A DNA stretch of 64,000 nucleotides, from the NCBI GenBank assembly GCA_002205965.3, contig NADL03000075.1, positions 186,001-250,000 of the forward strand, in the 5' to 3' direction. The DNA comes from Kappaphycus alvarezii. Lineage: Eukaryota > Rhodophyta > Florideophyceae > Gigartinales > Solieriaceae. Position 1 is the stretch's first letter, and every line of letters begins with the position of its first letter. Below the pieces are notes generated by a model. It was not told where the DNA came from, did not search any database, and was given only the letters and a program-made list of their open reading frames with translations. Of the stretch, positions 45,990 through 56,329 are shown piece after piece. The translations under genes and the position numbers were made by a program.

Positions 45990-47710
45990 CTGCCATCCAT
46001 CTCGATTGTGTGCAGTAGATCCACGGCGTCACTGGAGGGAAGGATGATATTGTCGTCGTCGGCATACCATGCGTGCATCGTGGCTGCGGGGAAATATGTG
46101 TGCAGATGGCGGAGGAAAGGTTGGATGGTGAGTGCTTACAAGTGCATGGCGAGAGGGTCGCCTTGGTGTGTACCTGTGGCAGACTGCAGGACTGCAGGAC
46201 GTAGAGGCCGAAATGAAACTATGAGGCCCTCCCTTAGGTTAGGTGAACGACTCTGGCCGCCTGTGGGGCGTAGTCGATGACAGAGTGGAGAAAACAGGAG
46301 CGCCCCACGCTGTTGAAGACGTTGGAGAGGTCGATTTTCAATAGGACGTAGTCTTGATCTTTGAGGGCAGAAGCCGTGAGGCGGAGGGCGTGTATGACAG
46401 CTTCAATGCCGTGTTTAGAGCCAACTGCGTGTTGCAGCGGTCGTAGGTGCGAGAGAAAGACTCCGTCATTGCTAAGTCTAGCTGCGAGGAACCGTGCCAC
46501 AAAAAGTCTGTATAAGATCCCGATTGCTATGGGCCGTAGACGTGGGGAGTCAGGTGAGCCTTTCGGGATTGCGATCAGTGATACGACGGAGATGCAGGGT
46601 TGGAGTGAGGTGGGTACAGTTTCGTTTGCTAGCTTGTTGACGAAGTCCGTTAGGGCTGACAGTGCATTTGTTTGTGGTTCCGCGCCCGCTGGAGCGGTGG
46701 AGATGACGCGTAGGATGGAGGGGCGCATGACATCTGGTCCGGGTGCCGAGTGCCTGTTCAAGGCTTGTAAGGCTCGTCGAACTGTGGACTCGGCGAAGGG
46801 GGTGATGGTGGGGAGTTCGGGCTGAGGGGTTGTCGTGGCTTCGTGGAGGGGCTAGGGGTGAAGGTTTTGGATGGATGGGGAGTGTGGCTGGGGAAAGCGT
46901 CGCCGATGGCGTATTCTGTAGGAGGGCAGCCGTTGCTTTGGAGAGACATCCGTCTCAGACGTATCGTAGACACCGTCGTATTGGTGAGTGGGTCGCCCTC
47001 TGCGGCGCAGTGGGGTGTTGCAGTGGTGGAAAGGCGTCAGTACAGCACGTGTAAAGCTGTTGACACTGTCCTTGCCTAGCGAGGTGGATGCGGTTGCGGA
47101 GGGTTGAGATGAACGCCAGTGAAGAGCGAGTTCGTGTCTCGTGCCGGCCATTCCTTCGAAGAACTAGTTTTGGCGTTGCCAGGATGCAAGAGAGCGCGCA
47201 AGCTTGAGTGTCTTGTGGGCGGGTTGAGTTGTATCGGGAGTAGGGATCATGGAATAGGCGATGGAAGTCTGCGTGGAGGCTATTGGGTAGGTATTTCAAC
47301 GTTGGGATCCGCAGTTGATAGACAATGTCGGGTGTAGGGCATGGTTGGGGGGTCGAGGATGTGGGTGATGCACTCAGTGGGAGGTGAGCATGCCAGCATC
47401 AAGTGGAGGCAGTATGCGTAGCGAGGTCCTCGGGAGGGGGCCGTCAATTTCGAATTAGTGGAGAATACTTTGAGGCGGAGGCGGGGGTGGCTGCGGGATG
47501 TCGGTGACTGGAGAGGGCACAGGTTCGGGATTCGGGGGATCAGGGGGCGGGGCCCTTGCGTACGGGCGGGTGGGGTGGATCCAAGCAATCGCGCAATTGC
47601 GAGGCGTACTAACAGGAACAATAACTTTATTCCAAGGACTTGAAAGGATTACGAAGGATATAAGAGGAATTAAGACAGGAAGAAAAAAGCAAAATATGCT
47701 TAACTGATGT
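45990..47710 (-). pseudogene. RLE-type LINE, N-terminal region and RT palm, right of the gypsy insertion (L7, 5' piece)
   Basis: On the minus strand, from right to left, there is a Pro-rich N-terminal part (47710-46960) with FHRLFHDPYSRYN and ALSCILATPKLVLRR. The reverse transcriptase follows: NRHSAPGPDVMRPSILRVI, RPIAIGILYRLFVARFL, KIDLSNVFNSVGR (first catalytic Asp) and QGDPLAMHL. YADDDNIILP at 46066-46037 carries the two other Asp. The frame then reaches the gypsy insertion at 45990 in the word EMDG and resumes at 40634. The N-terminal part and RT lie in different frames. The RT is non-LTR type; its link to the RLE group rests on motif style and on the RLE copies nearby. Confidence 0.75.
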
Positions 47711-47739
47711 TCGGGCATTAATAAGGAAAACATCTAAAA

Positions 47740-48480
47740 TAGGCCTTTAGCATCCAAACTGAAGGCAGAACTGGATCTACCAATCGAAAAAGAGTCGTAT
47801 TCAAAAATTCTGACCGATTCAGTTTGCATCATGTTCAGAAAAGTGAAGAAAGATTTTCCGCTGGTCAAGGACCACAAGTAAGCCCTTCGAGAGTGGGTAT
47901 ACCCGCATTGCAATGAAAAGCACATAAATGGGGATATTTTGTCTGGTTTGATGATAAAAAGTTCAATTTAGATAGAAAAAATGGATCTGTCTCTACTGAG
48001 ATGATTTCAGGTTGAGCAAAGTTGTAATTTATAAAACAAAGGTTGAAGTTAGAGAAATAATTGTTTGGCGCTGGGTTTTAGCCACGTTTTTTCTGGTATT
48101 ACTATTTTACAAGAATATTTATACAGTCTGAAGTACTATGAGGCATTGGAAAACTATCCAAGTCCTTGCAAGGACGAGAGGATGCCGTTGAGGTGGGTTT
48201 TATGCAGGATAATGCACCCATTCACTTGTCACACGTGTATTTGGATTGAAGACTGAGTAATTTGGCCCATGTTATGTCATGGACTGCGCGATCCCCCAGA
48301 TTGAATTATCATGAAAATATTTGGGTGTTTCTTGTAAAGGCCATATTTGCTAACGATTGACAATTTTACATTGCTGAAGAGCTCAAGGAAACTGCTTTGA
48401 GTAAATAGGCACAATTGGACAAAATGTGATCAAAAATCTACTCGGTAGAATTATCAAGCAGCAAATATCTTCCTTAGATA
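47740..48480 (+). pseudogene. Tc1/mariner-like transposase remnant
   Basis: The + strand shows, in order, KLKAELDLPIEKESYSKILT and other pre-catalytic sequence, then VWFDDKKFNLDRKNGSV (first DDE block), then FMQDNAPIHLSHVYLD (the QDNAPIH block with the second catalytic Asp). SPRLNYHENIWVFLVKAIF follows, matching 'SPDLNPIENvWg.L', the third catalytic block. All three metal-binding regions are recognisable, but several frame changes and stops separate them. Terminal inverted repeats were not identified. It lies in the most AT-rich part of the window. Confidence 0.75.
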
Positions 48481-49182
48481 TTCAAATATGCAAAATGCCT
48501 GAGTTGACTGCCCTCTGTCAACAAAACTGCGACTTCTTCGACAGTAATGCAACCATTTGACGTTTACAGCTAACTGTAACTAACCATTCGGTTCTTTTTT
48601 GGAAAAGTAAGCGCTTCGACGGAACTTTGGTCGGTATCCAAGTTTAAAAAATACACAAGTAGACTTCAGACTTCGGACACGGCAGAATTGATCAAGTAGG
48701 ACAGGAAGAAGTGCTTCAGCTTGGAAAATATCAAAGTTATGTCAAAGGAGGCACCTGAAATTGACCTAACAACTTCTAATGAAATACAGAAAGTTACTTC
48801 CAAAGAAGAGCTTCCGAATCGTCAATCTTTAGGAGAAGAGTCTTAAGAAGCCAGTGGAGTGACTAGAGTAGGAGCGGGGTGCAAAAAAGTATGAAAAAGC
48901 TTGGAACAATTTTTCATACTTTGAATGGATTAACGGCGCATCGGCCATGGAACGTAGTTGGTCCGGCAGAGGACATGCACAATCAAGAAAATGATGAGCA
49001 ATGGAACACCCATATAATTTTTTTATTTTCATGTTTCCCCTCAAACCCCTTTCCACAATTACCAAGCTTATAGACTGGAAAATAGCTAATGGTGGGCATA
49101 TGCGTGCAACATCTGGTGAAATTATAGATTTTTAAATTCTAGTATTGCTATGCAGATTCGATTTTAATAGAAATACGCCAGT
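48481..49182. other. AT-rich stretch, no gene recognised
   Basis: It may include the 3' end of the mariner-like element. A charged stretch near 48720-48840 (SKEAPEIDLTTSNEIQ) has no known relative. Confidence 0.3.
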
Positions 49183-49428
49183 TTGGAGTATACAGCCTTC
49201 ATTCAAATAAATTCTTCGACGATGTTTGGAAAAATAACTTCGAGTAATATTTTCAAAGCAATGGTCTCTTATATTGTATTAAACTGCTATTTGGAAACTG
49301 AATGTACTTACGAAAGAAATTTTCAGGCCAGTAGATATTTTGACGCTATTAAGAGGTATAATAGGTCAATTTTTTCGCTATCGGAGAGAATTTGCGTAGA
49401 TGAAGCATGTCACGCTGGCACAGAATAA
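49183..49428 (+). pseudogene. Possible PiggyBac-like transposase fragment
   Basis: An 81-aa frame reads TMFGKITSSNIFKAMVSYIV, then RYFDAIKRYNRSIFSLSERI followed by CVDEACHAGTE. The spacing and the S-E-x-I-C-V-D-E word resemble the first catalytic Asp region of PiggyBac-derived transposases ('F...M...RF..I', 'F.PSe.icvDEsm'). The rest of the domain is not readable, so this is tentative. Confidence 0.3.
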
Positions 49429-50889
49429 GGGGGGGGGGAAATGAGGGTTAATCTATGTAAGAGTATCGTAAGCTTCAAATAGATTTGAAATCAAGACTAA
49501 ATGCTACGTTTTCAGTGTTATTATATTGAATTTGTAGAATGAATTGTCAGAATCTGACAGGAGTAATCGGAGCTACAAGTTGAGTTTCACTCATTAGATT
49601 TACTCTTCTCTTCGCTTTAGATAGCCTAGGGTTCATTCAAATTGGCTTGATTATGCAGACTATGCATTAGCATCTGTATCTGTATGGTACGTCTGGGGAC
49701 GGAAAGAAATTATTCTATGATGGCCGTACTGTGAATGGATAGATACGTACAATATTTTTATTTCTTCTTCTTGTTTTTTCAGTACTTTAGATACAACAGT
49801 TCCGCATAACACATCAGAAGATTTCGTTGAAGGTCAGCTGAAAATGAAACGGTTCTTTTAAAAATTGAAATTCCAATTACAGCGACTGCCCGTACGGGAA
49901 ATTAAACGTGTGCCCAGATTGAAATGGATAAAAGATACGGAAATGATTATATTTGCCTATAGAAGTGACTCGAAGTCACCGATCGGTCGTTAAGGATCAA
50001 TTCAACTTTGCTTCCAATTTTCATAGATGATTCATGGCTGCTTTCCAAGGGTTCGAGGAGTGAAAGAAATCGAAAATCTCGAAAAGAATTTAATGCGAAT
50101 CTTGGAGAGCAACTCATTGAAAATTCATTTGATGCCATTAACCTCTGCAGCTCAGACGTTGAAGGTCCAGAGCACTATACCCCCTCCTTAGCCTGCAGCA
50201 CAGGAATAAACTTTGTATATGCAGGGTAATGGGGCAAAGGAACTAATAAGGATCCAACGTAAGCGGTTTTCAAAGCAGATGAAAATTTTGCAAGTCTGAG
50301 AAGAAGCGAACTTTTCCCTGCTCTTAGTGCCTAAAGCTCAACAGAGAGGTTTGGATGTGCCATTCATGGAAAGGACTTAACTGCTTCCAAAATAGCTGAT
50401 TGTACACTTCTGTAACTATTAAACGAAGCGTTATACTGGTCTATGATAATTTTTGCTTGTCTAAATGAGAAAGAATGAAAAAATTGATTCATTAAATATA
50501 GAATCCTTCAAACCTGATTTGCGTCGTTCGACTTGCGAAAATAGCATATATATATGGTACCCATGAATTTATTCCCCTCTATGACTGATCAGTTATTTGA
50601 CACCTTGGCTCATGTTCAAGTGAATAAGCTGAGGCGTACTGCGGTAGCAGCTGCCGCAAATTATAGACCTCCCTGAAGAAAGCTCTTGCCCTCCTGTAAA
50701 GCACAGCGAGTCGGAATACCGATTTTCACCATTGCGTACTTGAAGACCATTATTCCACAGAGTTCGTTGCGAAAGAGCATGAAAAAAATTCTTTTAAACT
50801 CAGATAATGTGATTATTCATTGTCCATGACCACGGTAACCTTGAAAGCGGCATTTCGGAACGCCCATCGCAAATAAAGTCACCAAGACG
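49429..50889. other. AT-rich stretch, no gene recognised
   Basis: A 73-codon frame at 50008-50229 (FIDDSWLLSKGSRSERNRKS) is the longest; no domain. Probably decayed transposon sequence. Confidence 0.35.
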
Positions 50890-51245
50890 TCATCATTAGG
50901 GCAGTTCTCCTTCACGAAATGGACACAAGTCTCCGATGAGGCTGGCGCTCTTCTAAACCAGCGCAATACATGGGAAATTCAAAAAGCTGTCTAGGCGCCT
51001 TCTACCCCCGTTCTAGCTCCCCTACGACCCCGTTGTCCTATTACAGCCGCTGGTTCTGGATTCAGTCGGTGCACCATCAACAGAGACTGTGTTACTTATC
51101 GAAGAGTTCGCAGCCTGTTTCTCCAGGAAATGACAGACCTCGGATGCTGCTATTCGTACGCGCATCTAATATTGTATCAGTTGTTGCAATTTGCGGTAAT
51201 TGGTCGCTATGGCCATCATTTTGTGAGCTACAGGCCACGTGACAG
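50890..51245 (+). pseudogene. RLE-LINE C-terminal tail (L8)
   Basis: The + strand reads LQPLVLDSVGAPSTETVLLI followed by EEFAACFSRK, then an Arg-Ile segment. This parallels FRPLAFDSLGAPSHGTIAFI and EESVPRIASK of the copy at 29.2-30.0 kb. Only the extreme C-terminus is present, so it is a short 5'-truncated insertion with in-frame stops. Confidence 0.5.
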
Positions 51246-51550
51246 ATTTGGTCTATCCAGTTAGCTTTCAAATGAAGGTCGATCAGTCGGTGAACAATCT
51301 AGAACTGCCCCTCTCAGTCTCGGAAAATCTCTGTGCTACTCCTTTAATCAGTAGAGAACCAGAAATTCACCCGCATCAGGTGTCTGTACGACAAGTCTCA
51401 AGTTATCAGTAGATAAATTTTTTGTAATTAATTGATTACATAAGTTTTTAAATAATATTCTAATAATCATTTGGTTCTCCGTTCACCTTGGGAAAGAGGT
51501 AACCTTTTATTCAAATTAAGTATAAGTGGACCTTACGGCCCCTACTGGGC

Positions 51551-52040
51551 CTAGTGGGGCTCAACAGCGCGAAATTTCCTCTGGTTGATCATAACAGCGA
51601 TATCACTTTCCACGAATGCTGACAGAGTTGTTCGTAACCCGCACAATTCCATGAGGGCATATTTTACTAGCCCCATGGCGGTGAAATTTCCGATACCATG
51701 GAGGAGCTGGAGGCCATAGATGTCGATCTGGCCATAAAAATCCATCCCCGGTGGGTACAGTTCAGTGACCTCATACTGGTATGGGTGGCCGTAGTAGATG
51801 TGCCTCTTCAGGGTGGCGCATTCAACGGCTTATTTTCCGTCATTGGCGAGTTCTCGGTAGGGACATGCGTGAGAGCTGAAGATAGTAACGTCAATTACTT
51901 GCGGGGACGGAGGGAAAAGGGGTTCATCTATGAGGAGGTCGGGTTCCCGTCGTTTGGACGGTCTCTTGTAGAGGTCTGCCGCCAGGGCTTGTTACCGTTA
52001 GACAGAAAGGACAGAAAGAACAATATCAGGCTGGTAAGGT
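51551..52040 (-). pseudogene. RLE-LINE endonuclease domain, another lineage (L9)
   Basis: One minus-strand frame with a single in-frame stop reads LAADLYKRPSKRREPDLLID, then VIDVTIFSSHACPYRELAND. ECATLKRHIYYGHPYQYEV follows, then MDFYGQIDIYGLQLLHGIGN. The R-E-P-D, D-V-T and Lys/Tyr helix arrangement is that of the restriction-like endonuclease of R2-like LINEs (RPD...DVTV...K..KY...FE..G). It is less like the other copies than they are like each other, so it represents another lineage. No finger or RT precedes it. The + strand ORF at 51698-52042 is its antisense shadow. Confidence 0.55.
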
Positions 52041-53655
52041 AGCGAAATAGAGTTTCGCGTATCTGATTGTGCCACCTTACACGAGCTGGGACCTTTTGAA
52101 TCAACCGCTGTCCCCATTACACCTATCACAGTCCAAAAATAGCTCAATCGGGTAAAGCGGGAGGCCTAGGACAAGTTGTTCTGGCGAGAAGAAGCATTTG
52201 CATCCCCCAAGCCCGGAGTTGCATAGTGCAGAAGAAATAAGGCACCGGATACGTGGCCCTACCTGCAGTCAAAGCCCGCCGCCGAATTCCTCTTCGCCTT
52301 CACTACCAATGCTACTAAGGTAATCACCGTAATGACGATTATTCTAGAGCTCTGCGAGTGTCGCGGCAGCGTATGGGCTAATTTAACTAGTCAGGATGAG
52401 ACAGCAGAAAGATGTGCAACAGTTAGGCCGCCGGCGACATCCTTTGTGTGAAGACCGTAGGCACCCGTAATTTAGATGTCCATTCGTAACGGGGAAAATT
52501 CGAATGAATAGAGAAATTGGGAGCCCTTAAGGGAGCGACTGTTCGAAAATGGCGGTGATGGCAAATTACTTACAAAGGTGGGCGAAAAATTTGTGGAGGG
52601 CGTGTTATTAGCAATTAATGCAGCTTTCGTACTTGTAGGTCAAATCATGTTGGCCGCTTGGATCCATTATTGGCGCGACTTCGATAGAGCGCCAGGAGCA
52701 GACTGTAAAGCTAGTAGAGCCAAGGAATGGCGCAATATAGAGACGGATTGACAGTGCGACCTTACACACAAGGAAGAAAATGTACGTACCACGGTGGGGA
52801 TGAGAGAGCGAAGAGAAAACGGAAGAGGAGGAAGACGTGCGGCGACAGAGCCTTATAGGTAGGTTCTGGTCATCGCGATTACATTAAAACCACGATGAAG
52901 GGGGAGACAGGATTTCTCGCAAGCTTAGTCGATTAGGGCAACGATATGCAACGCGAAGTAGGAATATCGCTGCAGGGAGTCAGACTCGACCACTGGCTCC
53001 GTGATGTGCTGAGGGTAAGCAAGCCGACATCTTCTATGGCCCTGATGTCCGGTCTTATGATTAAATTAAAGTATAAGGACCTTATTTAAAAATATATATA
53101 CATATTACAAAATTCATTATGCATCTGAGTATATATCGCAACTTTACCGCATTTAAGGGACCAGTGCTGGATCAAATATTCTGTTTTTTTTACTTTCAGC
53201 TGTAAAGTTGTATAAACACAGATATTTGCATCCGCTAAGGCGTGAATGGCGAGGTTAGCGGTTAACATGAGTTCTTCTGTAGCTACTACACCGCATCAGT
53301 CATAGGTTCAACCCCTTGCTGAGTTCTTTATGGGAACTCGAAAAACCTTAAGTATGGTGAGGGCCAGACAGATCTACTGTACTCTCGCTTAGTTTTCATG
53401 ATGCTACGGCGCCCTATTGAACATGGAAAAGGAGAAGGTGAAATCTCATGAAGGGGTATTACGCCGTAAAATCAAGTACATCTAGCATGTCGAATGACGC
53501 AGATAAGATTTGTACGGGGCAATGCGAACGAAAATTTTTATTTTTGTCCAAGTTTTGTAAGACAGTTACTGACATACATTAAAAATAGGAAGTTTTCAAT
53601 TCAATAAATGTTCAGAATAGGTTCGGAATAGCTTATAACAATAAAAATATTTCAT
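52041..53655. other. No gene recognised
   Basis: Short ORFs only. Near 53240-53320 a TGGCGAGGTTAGCGG and, about 55 bp later, GGTTCAACCCC resemble pol III A and B boxes, but the arms do not fold as a tRNA. Confidence 0.3.
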
Positions 53656-54117
53656 CTAAATATTTTGAATATCATGCACGAGAGGATAGTGCTTCTGCAA
53701 GCAGTAGCGACCACTGTCGCCATGAAAATTAAAAATCCTTTTTAAATATGAGAAGAAACCAGTACGTACATTTGTTGATCTTTTGAGTAAAACCTCCTCG
53801 TTATTGGATACCAAAATTTGTCTCTTACGATTCAAAATGCGTTTACTTTTTGTTTTAACCAGATGAATTCCAATATCACTGACATGTTCATATTCCCGTC
53901 GATCATAGTCAGAGGTCTGACGAGCTCTGGTTCTCATTGCATCCAAATTATTTTCAATCAGTCATTCTGCTAATTTGCAGTAGAATTCATTTGAAAACAT
54001 TAATTCACGATATCCCTGACCTCCTCTGTATAGCTTCCTGACATCCACATGAGGTGCATCCCGAAAATTTGTTTTGACACGCATTGACCACTCCTTAACG
54101 TCGAATTTACTCTCCAT
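53656..54117 (-). CDS. Hypothetical ORF, about 150 codons with one stop
   Basis: The minus-strand frame opens at an ATG at 54117 (MESKFDVKEWSMRVKTNFRD) and continues through DVRKLYRGGQGYRELMFSNE and FYCKLAE. It meets one TGA near 53962 and runs on in the same frame to 53656 (RRQTSDYDRREY-like part, then SKRILNRKRQILVSNNEEVL). The product is basic, with many Arg, Lys and Asn. No family is recognised. Its surroundings (AT-rich, decayed transposons) suggest a transposon gene, but the frame is better kept than its neighbours. Confidence 0.3.
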
Positions 54118-54719
54118 TTAAGATCATCCTATTGACAGCTATTGTGGCGGTCAACTTGAGCACAGGGAAGGTAATGATTCTCGAAAAAATTTGGAATATC
54201 TTTCTCCAGACTGAAAAGCTGTGAAAGATCTACAGTAGATTTCTAGCACTTGCGACAAATCGGAGCAGCAGCATTGATTATCATTGCACTATGCTCAAAC
54301 CAGTTTGCAGCCCCTAAACCTGAAAAAGACGCCACCGGAAACGCAAGATTTGAATTCTTGGCAACCAAAATTAAACGTAAGCCATTCTCCTGCAAAGAAT
54401 TCTAACCCGAAAGGAGGAGAAGAAAGAATCACTGCATAAAATCTTATCTGATCCGGACCATGGATTCACAAGCTCCATTATCGCTGCTTTCTCCTTATAA
54501 TTATGATTAATTGAGTTATTAGCTTTAGAGTGGGTAGCAGGAGGATATATTAGGGAAAATGTTGTAAAAGAAGGTAAAATCGCAGGTGGCGCGCCAAATG
54601 AGGCAGTTTACAGTGTACAGTTAATGTAGAAAAAATACCTAAATTCGCGTTTTCTGTACTATGCCACGCAAGTCCCGCCAACTTTGAGCCCTTTTGAGTA
54701 CGACCTGCGAAAAATATGT
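54118..54719. other. AT-rich intergenic stretch
   Basis: Nothing recognisable; it precedes the CCAAT-box cluster. Confidence 0.35.
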
Positions 54720-54985
54720 CAAAAATCCAATAAATGAGAGCCAATCAAAAAATTCAGCATCAGCCTTAGCAGCAGCATCAGCAAAGCTTGATTCTCATTG
54801 GCTGCGGTTTTTCAAAAAATTACCGAATTTTAATTTCTGCCGACCAATGCGCACCGAGTGCACACGTGCACTGTGCTGCGATTGGCTCGAAAATTATTTT
54901 TATACTCTACTCTCGTTGGCTGGTGTACTACCGATTTGGGCCAATGGACTGGTGCCAAGCTGCCATGGCACCGCCCATTGGCCCC
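54720..54985 (+). promoter_or_regulatory. CCAAT-box cluster with TATA-like and G-box motifs
   Basis: Seven exact CCAAT pentamers within 255 bp. They lie at 54727, 54741, 54844 and 54941 on the + strand, and at 54797, 54881 and 54977 as ATTGG. Chance would give about 0.5 on both strands. A CACGTG G-box lies at 54863-54868, and 'ttttatactc' near 54898 is TATA-like. CCAAT is the NF-Y site in eukaryotes. The cluster ends about 100 bp before an ATG in perfect Kozak context (GCCGCCACCATGG), so it is probably the promoter of the element that follows. Confidence 0.6.
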
Positions 54986-55088
54986 TATTCTAACGTATTC
55001 CTGAGTTATATTTCAGAGCAGGGCTGCAGTACCTGATTTCCCTTTTCTTCCTCAAAATCCCCCATAAAACTCCAATCCAGCCGCCACC

Positions 55089-55877
55089 ATGGAGAGCGCT
55101 GCCAAGGCCAAAGCCAAGTCGCGCCCGCCTTTGTGGGCACAAGTAGTGAAGGCTTACAAGAGCCCCCGAGTAGCTACCGTCCCCTCCACAGTACGCGATT
55201 TCTGCCGACTGCAGGCAGGATCGCTTGCTCCGAATGCCCCATCGCACTAGGAGACCCCGACGCGTAGGAGCCACGCCCCCAAATTGAGAGCCCCTGTCGC
55301 CCTGAATGGTGTAACAGGATTACCTCCAACGCTGGCCCCTATGATGGCCACGCTGGCTTTCTCTGCAGGCCCTCCACGCATTGGCGCCGGCATTGGAGCC
55401 CTGACGACATACGAAGACGCACAAGCAAGCCTACTAATCGCAGGCGAGGATGGCTGAGTGCCCTTGCCCAAGCATGCACTCCTGACACCGGGATATTGCG
55501 CAGTTTTGCACTTCGCCGTGGACTCCAACGACCTCCTAAAAATACTCTGGAGGATGTGAAACATTTAAGATGGCACCCGCTTCTCCACCAGCCCGCTTTC
55601 CGAGCTCATCGCCGAGCACCCCATAACGGAGTCGAAAGTTGGCACTTGCGTCGCTGCTGCGCGCGAGGTTGCAAAGCTCAAGACCGTGGCCTCCAAAATA
55701 ACACTAGAAAACTGGAAGGTCCTGGCAGGAGCAGTCACCAGCCTCATTGACGCAGCAGCAGCAACCCTTCCAAAAGGGGATGCTTTTTTTGAAAACTTTA
55801 TTGCGAAATTCTACCCGGGGTGCGAAGCTTTGCTCCCCCAAAAACTGACTTGCATACGTAGCACACCCTACGCGTAG
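55089..55877 (+). pseudogene. Gag-like/ORF1 protein of the RLE element (L10)
   Basis: The ATG at 55089 lies in GCCGCCACCATGG. One frame runs about 260 codons to 55877 with no frame change but a few in-frame stops. It reads MESAAKAKAKSRPPLWAQVV, then LPPTLAPMMATLAFSAGPPR, then SELIAEHPITESKVGTCVAA, and near the end FFENFIAKFYPGCEALLPQK. It is helical and Ala/Leu-rich, as expected for an RNA-binding ORF1 or gag, but no domain can be named with certainty. A Pro/Thr-rich linker in another frame (55880-56330) connects it to the endonuclease part. Confidence 0.45.
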
Positions 55878-56329
55878 CACCGGAGGCAGAAAATACACCA
55901 GCGGCCCACCAAGACAACAAAGACGAGACCGCGGGCAGTGGAGTGGAAACACTGGAGACCACCACAGTCCATGAAGAACCCGACAGTGCGACGCCACCAG
56001 CGACAAACAAAACTACCCCGGCCTCCACGCCTATAGAACCCTCACCTGTCAACCTTAGGGTCGCAAAACCCCAGGAAACAGGTGCGGCTCACCACCTTAC
56101 GCAACGAAAACCAGACGTTACTGAAGCCCCCTCCACACACACGAGGAAGCCCGAACGACGCACGAAACGCACCCGCGCCCTGTCACAACTCATGAAGGAG
56201 ATGCGGGCGGTGAATGCACAACTCGACCAATCCCCCCTATGGGAAAACGGGCGAGCAAGGCCTCTCACCATTAGTCCCTCCTTACTTTTACACTTCCCCG
56301 TAACAATGTCCCTGATGCCTGCGACGACT

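Noticed and set aside
36335-47710. L6 and L7 as one LINE split by spacer DNA
   Set aside because: Both contain the RT thumb motif VLGSPI, so they overlap and must be separate copies.
51698-52042. 114-codon ORF with good ATG context on the + strand
   Set aside because: The minus strand encodes a recognisable RLE domain across the same bases.
55247-55564. 105-codon ORF on the minus strand
   Set aside because: Antisense of the gag-like frame that follows the Kozak ATG.
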